Assembly (NCBI GenBank): GCA_045660125.1
Contig: JAZRDG010000160.1
Span: forward strand, 1 to 8,191
From: SVQP01 sp045660125
GTDB taxonomy: Bacteria > Bacillota > Clostridia > Oscillospirales > CAG-272
Reading direction: 5' to 3'
DNA length: 8,191 bases
Shown: piece after piece, positions 1-5,729 of the stretch
How positions within the stretch are numbered: position 1 is the first letter of the stretch
How the letters are laid out: each line of letters opens with the position of its first letter
Notes under the pieces: generated by a model
Database searches by the model: none
What the model was told of the DNA's origin: nothing
What the model saw: only the letters and a program-made list of their open reading frames with translations
Translations under genes and position numbers: made by a program

Positions 1-498
1 CACACACATGACAACGCCGTCTGCCACCGTATTGGCTTGCGTGAAGATAAACGCATACACCGAATAGATGACAAAAGCAAACACCAGCGACAAGAAGTAA
101 TACGGGATCATATGCCCAAGCGCAAAGTAATCGGTATTGAGCAAAAGGTACAAAAAATGCACCAAAAACGTTACGGTATAGATGGCAACCACCTGCACAA
201 ATCCGCTTGCGTAGTAGGCAAGTGCCATTTTTTTACGTCCAATGGGAAAGAAATACAGCGTATCCAAATTCCTGCGGTTTTTCAGCCCCGAAAGCTCCAA
301 TACCGGGATCAAGCTTGCAAGAATACACAAGAGGGTGGCAAGCATATACAGCCCGCTGGCATTATACTCAGGTACATATCCATCGACACATTCGGACAGC
401 ACGATCAGGTCGATCAGCACGCACATGACCGCAAGGATCACCATCCTCATCACGCTGTTTTTGAGTCTGTAACACAAAAATCTGTAAAAGGTCGTCAT
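1..498 (-). CDS. ABC-2-like transporter permease, partial (runs off left edge)
   Basis: This is a membrane protein read from an ATG at 498; 166 codons are visible and the frame stays open to position 1, so the C-terminus is missing. The N-terminus is short and basic (MTTFYRFLCYRLKNSVMR). Hydrophobic stretches follow at about residues 18-35, 49-67, 98-120 and 131-152, and a further one begins near 158. Between the second and third is a charged loop, LKNRRNLDTLYFFPIGRKK. Charged loops of this kind in ABC-2-type permeases are thought to contact the ATPase. The start codon overlaps the stop of the upstream ATPase gene by 4 nt (ATGA), and an AAAGGGGG ribosome site lies within the ATPase gene. The pairing implies it is the transmembrane partner of that ATPase in an exporter or envelope-stress pump. 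Sequence alone does not give the substrate, and a second permease could follow outside the window. Confidence 0.85.
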   Translation of the reverse strand, partial: MTTFYRFLCYRLKNSVMRMVILAVMCVLIDLIVLSECVDGYVPEYNASGLYMLATLLCILASLIPVLELSGLKNRRNLDTLYFFPIGRKKMALAYYASGFVQVVAIYTVTFLVHFLYLLLNTDYFALGHMIPYYFLSLVFAFVIYSVYAFIFTQANTVADGVVMCV

Positions 499-1376
499 TT
501 TACATACCCCCTTTTCTCTACCTCGTGAATAAAGACCTCCTCAAAGTCCATGCACATTTCCTCGACTACAGCGGGATTCAACGCCTGAAGCTTGGGCAAC
601 AGCTCTGCCGCATTGCCCTCCAGTACGATGCGCACGAATCTGCCGCTGATCTCAATCGAGGTCACGGGCAGCTTTGCAAACAGCCCCTCGGAGATCTCCT
701 CGCAAAAGGCAAGCTGGAATTTGCAGAAGCGATTGACCTTTTCGGCAATATCGCCCGAGCTGGAAACGGTTTTGTTATCGATGAGCACGTAGGAGTCGCA
801 AAAATCCTCCAGCTCGCGTAAGGAGTGGCTGGAGATCAGCACCGAGGTACCATATTCCTCCACGAATTCGTTGAGTGCCTTTTTGAACGCCAGGCGCGAG
901 AGTGGGTCAAGACCGTCAAACGCCTCGTCCAGCAGCAAATACCTGGGCTTGACCGCCAATGCCAAGGAAATATACAGCTGACGGCGCATGCCCTTGGAAA
1001 AATTACGGACGGGCTTTTTGGGGTTGAGCGAAAAATTCGCCATAAAGCGGTCAAACACCGCGCGGTCAATGGCGGGATAAAAGACCTTGTACATGCTGTA
1101 CAGCTTTTCGCCCGTGGTATCTAAGGTAAAATACGGATCATCCGGCAGGAAAAAGAGCGATTTGCGCGCATCTTCCAGATCCACGGGAATACCGTCGATC
1201 AATACCGTTCCCTGCTCAACGGCAAATACGCCCGAGATCAAGCGCAGAAGTGTGGTCTTTCCGGCGCCGTTAATGCCGACCAAGCCCATCACGCTGCCTT
1301 CCTGCAGCGTCAGGCTGACGTTTTGCAAAATCTGTTTATTTCCAATGCAATGGCTCAAATTTTTCACTTCAATCAT
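495..1376 (-). CDS. ABC transporter ATP-binding protein (YtrB/BcrA-like)
   Basis: This 293-residue cytoplasmic protein is expected to hydrolyse ATP to power the membrane partner encoded next to it. The Walker A motif GINGAGKT is at residues 34-41, the signature FSKGM at 126-130, Walker B LLLDE at 147-151, the D-loop GLDP at 155-158 and the switch histidine H184 in ISSHS. The Q-loop position reads LPDDP (about 78-81), with an acidic residue in place of glutamine; I believe this is common in the YtrB/EcsA-like branch. The tail after about residue 205 is a non-catalytic extension of the kind seen in drug and bacitracin exporters. The start codon lies 8 nt inside the end of the GntR gene (ATGATTGA) and is preceded by a strong AGGAGGTG site. 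Its stop overlaps the permease start, so all three proteins are probably made in proportion. The general family is certain; the transported compound is unknown. Confidence 0.93.
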   Translation of the reverse strand: MIEVKNLSHCIGNKQILQNVSLTLQEGSVMGLVGINGAGKTTLLRLISGVFAVEQGTVLIDGIPVDLEDARKSLFFLPDDPYFTLDTTGEKLYSMYKVFYPAIDRAVFDRFMANFSLNPKKPVRNFSKGMRRQLYISLALAVKPRYLLLDEAFDGLDPLSRLAFKKALNEFVEEYGTSVLISSHSLRELEDFCDSYVLIDNKTVSSSGDIAEKVNRFCKFQLAFCEEISEGLFAKLPVTSIEISGRFVRIVLEGNAAELLPKLQALNPAVVEEMCMDFEEVFIHEVEKRGYVK

Positions 1377-1725
1377 CGTTGCCGTACACCTCCTCTATCC
1401 AAGATAATATCGTTTGTTTGTCTACGCCGCGCTCTCGCATCGCGCAGATCAGCGCAAAATCGGGATCGGGCTGCTTGGGTTTGGGCTCATTGCCCTCATA
1501 GGTCACGTAAACGCCCTTTTTGGGCAAGGAGCAGATATAGCCGTCCTGCTCCAGCTTGGCATACGCCTTGGCAACCGTGTTGGGATTGACCGAAAGCTCA
1601 CCCGCCGCCACTCTGACCGAGGGCAGCTTTTCGCCGTTTCGGATGATGCCTTGTCTGATATATTCCTTGTACCGCTCGGCAATCTCTAAATAAATATCCT
1701 GATTGCCCGAAAAGTTAAATTTCAA
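1369..1725 (-). CDS. YtrA-subfamily GntR transcriptional regulator (TTG start)
   Basis: I place the start at a TTG at 1725, giving 118 residues that begin MKFNFSGNQDIYLEIAERYK. An AAAGGGG ribosome site lies 9 nt upstream. The frame can be extended back to 1845, but that extension crosses the operon's own promoter, so it cannot be translated from that transcript. Residues 10-75 form the winged helix-turn-helix, with the GntR hallmark segments GEKLPSVRVAAGELSVNPNTV and AYAKLEQDGYI. Only about 40 residues follow, too few for the large ligand-binding domains of FadR or HutC types. That short tail is typical of the YtrA subfamily, whose members repress adjacent ABC transporter operons. The gene is first in an operon with an ATPase and permease. 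By analogy it is an autorepressor; the inducer is unknown. Confidence 0.92.
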   Translation of the reverse strand: MKFNFSGNQDIYLEIAERYKEYIRQGIIRNGEKLPSVRVAAGELSVNPNTVAKAYAKLEQDGYICSLPKKGVYVTYEGNEPKPKQPDPDFALICAMRERGVDKQTILSWIEEVYGNDD

Positions 1726-1734
1726 CGCCGCTCG

Positions 1735-1741
1735 CCCCTTT
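1735..1741 (-). promoter_or_regulatory. Ribosome binding site fixing the TTG start of the GntR gene
   Basis: Read on the minus strand this is AAAGGGG, 9 nt before the TTG at 1725. No in-frame ATG or GTG has a comparable site between the promoter and the winged-helix domain, so it decides the start. Confidence 0.7.
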
Positions 1742-1743
1742 CC

Positions 1744-1779
1744 ATCTGTATTATCTGTATTATCTGTACTATCTGCAGT
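1744..1779 (-). repeat. Four tandem 9-bp repeats in the GntR leader
   Basis: On the plus strand the units are ATCTGTATT, ATCTGTATT, ATCTGTACT and ATCTGCAGT, directly abutting. The first two are identical, and the last two merge into the inverted repeat over the -10 box. They lie in the 5' leader between the promoter and the ribosome site. They could be extra regulator contacts or simple slippage copies; the sequence does not distinguish these. Confidence 0.75.
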
Positions 1780-1787
1780 ATAGCACA
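1765..1787 (-). promoter_or_regulatory. Inverted repeat over the -10 box, candidate GntR operator
   Basis: Read on the minus strand, the 8-nt arms TGTGCTAT and ATAGTACA are separated by 7 nt and pair at 7 of 8 positions. The -10 hexamer (1777-1782) lies inside the element, so a bound dimer would block RNA polymerase. YtrA-type repressors bind palindromes at their own promoters, and the arm sequence is plausible for this subfamily. That this is the operator is inference. Confidence 0.6.
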
Positions 1788-1805
1788 CAAACATAGATTT
1801 GTCAA
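1777..1805 (-). promoter_or_regulatory. Vegetative promoter of the GntR-ABC operon
   Basis: On the minus strand a perfect -35 TTGACA (1805-1800) is followed by a 17-bp spacer and then TATACT (1782-1777), one mismatch from consensus. Transcription should begin around 1770, leaving a leader of about 45 nt before the TTG start. This would be a strong promoter if unrepressed, consistent with the inverted repeat over its -10. Confidence 0.85.
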
Positions 1806-1881
1806 TAGCAATTTTGAAAATTGCCAAAAAAACAGGGGCGACCATTGGGGTACCTACCGTAAAGCAGTTTCATATTCAAAT

Positions 1882-1912
1882 CAAAAAGGACGAGGTTTTC
1901 TCGTCCTTTTTG
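1882..1912 (-). terminator. Intrinsic terminator behind the PHP gene operon
   Basis: A perfect 13-bp stem (CAAAAAGGACGAG with its complement) encloses a 5-nt loop. Its A and T runs make it U-tailed on either strand. On the minus strand it closes the MFS-GH43-PHP transcript, about 275 nt after the last stop codon. It also insulates the GntR promoter just downstream. Confidence 0.85.
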
Positions 1913-1966
1913 CACACTATCTTGCCTGAAAGGTATAACTGTGTTTTACTTTCAAGTGGTAAATAA

Positions 1967-2138
1967 GTGATGTTTTTGCTCACGCAAAAGTGATGTTACT
2001 CGCTTCGCTCGTAATGATGTTGCTTCCGCTGGTCGCAATGATGTGATGTTTGCCCACTGTGCCGAAGGCACAACATCATTGCCGAAGGCTACATCACAAG
2101 GCGAAGCCGACATCGATTGCCCGTAAGGGCAAACATCG
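1967..2138. repeat. Nested palindromic array of short hairpins with GATGT/ACATC linkers
   Basis: Short hairpins alternate with a 7-nt linker. Left-half linkers read GTGATGT or ATGATGT (1967, 1990, 2014, 2038-2049). Right-half linkers read ACATCAT, ACATCAC, ACATCGA and ACATCG (2073, 2091, 2110, 2133), the reverse complement, so the whole array is also an imperfect large palindrome with its axis near 2061. Hairpins between linkers differ in sequence: TTTTGC/GCAAAA (1974-1989), TTAC/GTAA (1996-2014), TTGC/GCAA (2020-2038), TGTGCC/GGCACA (2058-2072), GCC/GGC (2081-2089), GGC/GCC (2100-2108) and TTGCCC/GGGCAA (2117-2132). It lies between the PHP stop codon and the terminator, so it would be transcribed as 3' untranslated RNA. 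It looks like an interspersed repetitive extragenic palindrome. I see no coding frame and no target-site duplication. Confidence 0.8.
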
Positions 2139-2140
2139 TT

Positions 2141-2169
2141 CGGCTGACCTGCTTTATCGCAGGTCGCCG
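2141..2169. other. Bulged stem-loop just after the PHP stop codon
   Basis: Read on the plus strand, CGGC and GACCTGC (with a single T bulged between them) pair with GCAGGTC and GCCG, closing a 6-nt loop, TTTATC. It is 18 nt beyond the PHP stop. On the minus strand it has no U-tract, so it is not a normal terminator. It may be the outermost member of the hairpin array or an mRNA 3'-end stabiliser. Confidence 0.6.
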
Positions 2170-2186
2170 TTGGTCGTCCCTGTTTT

Positions 2187-3023
2187 TTATGAATGGATCA
2201 ATCCCTCGTAATACGCCATCGGCACGGCGAGGTTGCCTTTGCCGATACCGATGCGGATATCGGGCTTATTGGTGCCGTGGAAATCGCTCCCGCCGCTGGG
2301 GAGCAGATCGTGCTCGGCAGCCAAGGCGCGCGCAAGCGCGGTGGTGGGGGCATCAAAGGTGGAATAATTCGTTTCCATGCCTGCAAGTCCTGCCGCCTTT
2401 GCAAGCGGCAAAAAGGTGCGCAGAGATTGCTCGTCAAGGCTTAAGAACGGATGCGCCAAAATCGGGATCGCGCCAAACTCGCGCAGCTTTTTTATCACGT
2501 CAAACGCGTCAAGCTTTTGCGGCTCGTGATAATAGCCGCCCTTTTTGGAAAGCAGCGAGGAAAACGCCGCCTGAATCGACTCCACGTATCCCTTTCTCAT
2601 CAGCTCGGCGGCAATCAGCGCGCGGTTGACCACGCCGTCGGGCGTGGCTGCCTTGATCTCCTCGTAGGAAACGGTATAGCCCGCAGCGCAAAGGTTATTG
2701 CAAAGGTCGATGTTGCTCTGCTCCTTGCGCACAAGATAGTCGGACACGTACGCCTCGACCGCCTCAAGGTGGTCAAGACTTGTAAAAAGCCCCACGATAT
2801 GCAGCTCGGTGCCAAGGTAATCCGAGGACACCTCGATGCCGGGCACGGGGATGATGCCCGTATCCTTCCCTGCCTCCAGAAAAGCGGGAATGCCGGATAC
2901 GGTATTATGGTCGGTCAGCGCAATGGCAGCAAGCCCTGCGTCTAAGCCAAGCGCGATCAGTTCAGCGGGCGTGCAGGTGCCGTCCGAGTAAATAGAATGG
3001 GTATGCAGGTCACAAAGTTTCAT
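2187..3023 (-). CDS. PHP-domain metal-dependent phosphoesterase (RNase AM/YciV-like)
   Basis: The product is 278 residues from an ATG at 3023 with GAGG 6 nt upstream. An upstream in-frame extension would lie inside the preceding gene, and the PHP core begins at once with MKLCDLHTHS. Metal ligands of the PHP fold are visible: H7 and H9 (DLHTHSIYSDGT), D14, D38-H39 (LTDHNT), E64 (PGIEVS), H75 (ELHIVG), H191 (LAHP) and D247/H249 (GSDFHG). Length and motif order match the family that includes E. coli RNase AM and a Chromobacterium 3',5'-nucleotide bisphosphate phosphatase. It is therefore probably a cytoplasmic Mn-dependent phosphatase or 5'-3' exonuclease. The helical insert carries VVNRALIAAEL where relatives often have a histidine, which could alter specificity. 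It overlaps the GH43 gene by 14 nt and is last in the operon. Sugar-phosphate or nucleotide substrates are both possible. Confidence 0.88.
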   Translation of the reverse strand: MKLCDLHTHSIYSDGTCTPAELIALGLDAGLAAIALTDHNTVSGIPAFLEAGKDTGIIPVPGIEVSSDYLGTELHIVGLFTSLDHLEAVEAYVSDYLVRKEQSNIDLCNNLCAAGYTVSYEEIKAATPDGVVNRALIAAELMRKGYVESIQAAFSSLLSKKGGYYHEPQKLDAFDVIKKLREFGAIPILAHPFLSLDEQSLRTFLPLAKAAGLAGMETNYSTFDAPTTALARALAAEHDLLPSGGSDFHGTNKPDIRIGIGKGNLAVPMAYYEGLIHS

Positions 3024-4311
3024 AAGTTGCCTCGTATTTTGAAAAACAAAATTCATCGATATCCGCACGCGTAAATCCGCCAAACAGCTTGATGGTCAGC
3101 GTGTGCGTGCCGTACAGCGCGGGGATTTTTGCACTTGCAGCTGCAAACGCCTCACTGGCAGGCACTTTAAAATCGGCATGATAGCGACCATCCACGTACA
3201 GCTCCACGCGGCAATTTGCATCCGATCGAAGCGTGATCTCAAAGCAGTCCTCTCCGTCAAATTCCAAATAGCGGTAGGTTGCGGCATCACCGTTTTTGAT
3301 CTCTGTCAGCGCAAGGCAATGCGCGGATGCATCGTCGCCCGCAATGCGCACGTTACCGCCAAGCTCGCACGCAAGATGCGCGGGCAACGCGGTGTGTGCG
3401 GGAATGGGTGCGCCTGCGCCCGAGGTGGTCTGCACGACCTCGGGAATTCTGCCGTCCTTATCAAAATAGATGGGCTCTGCGCATACGTGGCGCGAAAACT
3501 CGCCGCCGTGCGTGGAGCGGTGATAGAACACGTACCACTGCCCCTTGAAGCATACCATGCTGCCGTGGTTGTTCCAAACGGCAGGGTCGCAGCCAAAGTT
3601 ATCAATGATCACGCCGCCGTAGGTAAAGCCGTGCATGGGGTGATCCGAAACGGCATAGCCAAGGCAGGAGGGTCTGCCGTCGGGACGGTTGGGGTCTCCG
3701 TGACGGTGCGTGTCGGCAAACAGATAATAGTATTTTCCGTTGATCTTTTTGACCGAGCTGCCCTCGTGGAACTCGTGCTCCTCTACCGTCAAGGGGCTTT
3801 CCACGATGCTGTCAGGCTCGATTTCGACCATATTGTCCTTGAGCTTTGCAACCTTGCCCCAGGTGATCTGCCCCCAGTACAGGTATGCTTGACCGTCATC
3901 GTCGATCAGCACGCCGGGGTCAATGCCCCACACGCCCTCCAATAGTCCAACGTCCACGAAGGGTCCCGTCGGGCTTTGCGATTTTGCCACGCCGTTTCTG
4001 CCGTCCGGCACGCAATAATAGAGGTAATACCAGCCGTCACGGTAAGCGCAATCGGGCGCGTAAAGTGCGCCGCAATCCTTTGCCCACGTGGAATCAGCCA
4101 GCGAAAAGATCACGCCGTGATCCACCCAATGCACCATATCGTCCGAGGAGTATACGTGATGCACGTCGCTGCAAAAGCTGCGACGCCCTTGGATATCAAA
4201 CGAGCCGTACAGATAGATGCGGCCGTCCTCCCACACGTGCGCTTCCACGTCGGGAATAAAGATCTCGGGTGCGAGGATGGGATTATGTGCAAAATTCAGG
4301 CTCTTGCTCAT
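3010..4311 (-). CDS. Glycoside hydrolase family 43 enzyme with CBM6-like C-terminus
   Basis: A 433-residue enzyme. The N-terminal five-bladed propeller (about 10-300) starts with IPDVEAHVW, where D21 is the likely catalytic base. It continues with D131 in GIDPGVLIDDDG (the pKa-tuning aspartate) and E183 in HEGSSVKKINGKYYY (the likely general acid). H249 in NNHGS sits where the family has a buried metal or active-site histidine. These assignments follow GH43 motif spacing and were not modelled. Residues about 310-425 form a beta-sandwich-like tail ending GTHTLTIKLFGG and DIDEFCF, typical of CBM6-like modules. There is no signal peptide, so it should act in the cytoplasm on imported oligosaccharides, probably arabinose- or xylose-containing; GH43 also includes galactosidases. 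It starts with GGAG 8 nt upstream of the ATG and overlaps the MFS gene by 4 nt (ATGA) and the PHP gene by 14 nt. Confidence 0.92.
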   Translation of the reverse strand: MSKSLNFAHNPILAPEIFIPDVEAHVWEDGRIYLYGSFDIQGRRSFCSDVHHVYSSDDMVHWVDHGVIFSLADSTWAKDCGALYAPDCAYRDGWYYLYYCVPDGRNGVAKSQSPTGPFVDVGLLEGVWGIDPGVLIDDDGQAYLYWGQITWGKVAKLKDNMVEIEPDSIVESPLTVEEHEFHEGSSVKKINGKYYYLFADTHRHGDPNRPDGRPSCLGYAVSDHPMHGFTYGGVIIDNFGCDPAVWNNHGSMVCFKGQWYVFYHRSTHGGEFSRHVCAEPIYFDKDGRIPEVVQTTSGAGAPIPAHTALPAHLACELGGNVRIAGDDASAHCLALTEIKNGDAATYRYLEFDGEDCFEITLRSDANCRVELYVDGRYHADFKVPASEAFAAASAKIPALYGTHTLTIKLFGGFTRADIDEFCFSKYEATYETL

Positions 4312-5552
4312 GCAATACGCTCCTTTTTCTTATCTTGTCTGCGGAAATGTGCGTACACGGGAATGGCGCAAAGCGGGAACAGCATGCCGATCAGCATGCC
4401 AAAGCGCATGCCAAGCTGCTCGGGCGCGAGCTGCAGGCTCCGGGCAAACGCGCTGATGGTGGGATTGGCAATGGCGATATCGGTCACCACGCCCACAAGC
4501 TGCGGACCTACCGACGCGCCCATATCACCGCCTGCTGCCATGAGTGCAAAGATCAGCACGCCGCCCGTAGGATAACGGTCGGATGCGACCAAAAGGCTGC
4601 CGGGCCACATCATAGACACGCAAAAGCCGGTAAACGCGCAGCCAAGCAAGCCTACAACGGCAAAGGGAGAGAGCGCAGCGATCAGATAGCAAGCAACCGC
4701 TCCGATCGCGCCCCACAAGATCGCGCGCGAGGGGTACTTACCGATCTTGGCAAAGAGCGATCTGCCCATACCAAGTGCCACCGAGAAGCAAGCCACGCCA
4801 AGCAGGTCACCAAGCACCTTGGGCAGTCCAAGCGCCTGCTCGAGATACCCCGACGCCCATTGCGCCATGGTGCACTCGGAAGCACCGCCCAAAAAGATTG
4901 CCAGAATGCACAGCCAAACCGTCTTGTCCTTGAGAAAACGCACAGCACCCGCGGTTTTTTCCGGGGTCTGCATCTGCGGAATGGGTGCACGCGCAAACAG
5001 AATGGCTGCCGTGATGGGCACAAGCGTCATCAGTGCCACCAACCATTGCCAGTTTTGGTTGCCAAGCAGCAGTAAAAACGCGGTGGCAACCACTACCATA
5101 CCCACAACGCCCCAAGCATACACCGAGTGCAGCTTGCTCATTTCCCTATCCGGATTTTCGGCAGGAATGGCAGCGATGACAGGGCTGATCAGCACCTCGC
5201 AAAGACCGCTTGCGGCACATGCCACCACCGTGCCAAGCACCAAGCCGAGATACACGGCGTTCGGGAACAGCACGGGGGCGAGCGCCATGAGCGAAAGTCC
5301 TGCAATGGCAATAACGGGCGTGAGCTTAACGGTCAGCGGAATGTTGAATTTATGCGAAAAGAACGAGAAGATCAGATCCACGGTCAGCTGCGTAAAGAAA
5401 TTGATCAGCACCAGCGTGCCCAGCAGCGAATACGAGATGCCGTACGTCTCGTGAAACGTCAAAAACAAGAGCGGCGGCAGGTTGCCGATCACGCTCATGG
5501 TGATGTTGACCGCATAGCAAGCCGCAACCGTGCGGCGGTAGTTGTGTTGCAT
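4308..5552 (-). CDS. Major facilitator superfamily transporter, probably for sugars or glycosides
   Basis: A 414-residue integral membrane protein with about twelve hydrophobic helices in two halves, split by a polar linker near residues 190-212 (IPQMQTPEKTAGAVRFLKDK). The loop after helix 2 carries SFFSHKFN at the usual position of the MFS motif A, though the classic GxxxDRxGRR is not conserved. Another charged loop, PAENPDREMSKLHS, lies near 130-143. The layout is like FucP-type and uncharacterised Firmicutes carbohydrate permeases. The start is the ATG at 5552, 8 nt after AAAGGGA; a TTG 18 nt further upstream would lie on the ribosome site itself. It is the first gene of the operon, 36 nt from its -10 box, and overlaps the GH43 gene by 4 nt. 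This suggests it imports the GH43 substrate, although export of a product cannot be excluded. Confidence 0.88.
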   Translation of the reverse strand: MQHNYRRTVAACYAVNITMSVIGNLPPLLFLTFHETYGISYSLLGTLVLINFFTQLTVDLIFSFFSHKFNIPLTVKLTPVIAIAGLSLMALAPVLFPNAVYLGLVLGTVVACAASGLCEVLISPVIAAIPAENPDREMSKLHSVYAWGVVGMVVVATAFLLLLGNQNWQWLVALMTLVPITAAILFARAPIPQMQTPEKTAGAVRFLKDKTVWLCILAIFLGGASECTMAQWASGYLEQALGLPKVLGDLLGVACFSVALGMGRSLFAKIGKYPSRAILWGAIGAVACYLIAALSPFAVVGLLGCAFTGFCVSMMWPGSLLVASDRYPTGGVLIFALMAAGGDMGASVGPQLVGVVTDIAIANPTISAFARSLQLAPEQLGMRFGMLIGMLFPLCAIPVYAHFRRQDKKKERIA

Positions 5553-5587
5553 GGCAGAGTTCCCTTTCAAAGTCAGTTCATAAGCAA

Positions 5588-5616
5588 ATTATAGCATAAA
5601 AGTGCCGCAGCGTCAA
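5588..5616 (-). promoter_or_regulatory. Vegetative promoter of the MFS-GH43-PHP operon
   Basis: On the minus strand, TTGACG (5616-5611), a 17-bp spacer and a perfect TATAAT (5593-5588). The expected start is near 5581, about 28 nt before the MFS start codon. No clear operator palindrome or catabolite-repression site was seen around it. Confidence 0.85.
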
Positions 5617-5696
5617 GAGGATGCACGTACAAGATGCGTATGACACGACATGAAAGAGCGTCCGTATGATGAATCTCATCCACCCAAGCGGACATA

Positions 5697-5722
5697 AAAA
5701 AGCCGCCAAGCGGCGGCTTTTT
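5697..5722 (-). terminator. Intrinsic terminator behind the lipoprotein gene
   Basis: An 11-bp perfect stem, AAAAAGCCGCC with its complement, around the loop AAGC. The six A residues at 5696-5701 become the U-tract on the minus strand. It lies 8 nt beyond the lipoprotein stop and separates the upstream operon from the MFS promoter. Confidence 0.92.
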
Positions 5723-5729
5723 GCTCTGT

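Noticed and set aside
37..528. Open frame of 163 codons on the plus strand
   Set aside because: The minus strand here encodes a membrane permease with an ATGA overlap to its ATPase. The plus frame is a basic, domain-free shadow.
984..1001. ABC signature FSKGM instead of LSGGQ as a broken motif
   Set aside because: This variant is common in the BcrA/YtrB-like branch, and all other nucleotide-binding motifs are intact.
1813..1881. Possible small RNA or riboswitch between the promoter and the terminator
   Set aside because: No stable stem, start codon with ribosome site, or known aptamer pattern was visible in this AT-rich stretch.
1967..2138. CRISPR array
   Set aside because: The recurring unit is only 7 nt, flips orientation midway, and the intervening sequences are self-complementary hairpins rather than spacers.
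1967..2169. Miniature transposon or attachment site
   Set aside because: No terminal repeat pair with flanking duplication, and no integrase or transposase in the window.
3103..3945. Long open frame on the plus strand opposite the GH43 gene
   Set aside because: It mirrors the well-supported minus-strand GH43 motifs, has no recognisable domain, and its composition follows the antisense of a GC-biased gene.
4269..5075. Long open frame on the plus strand opposite the MFS gene
   Set aside because: The translation is rich in His, Lys and Arg with no fold. The minus strand encodes a clear twelve-helix transporter with a ribosome site and promoter.
5581..5600. Apparent symmetry around the MFS promoter -10 as an operator
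   Set aside because: The ATAAGC and GCATAA segments are mirror images, not inverted complements, so they do not form a dimer site.
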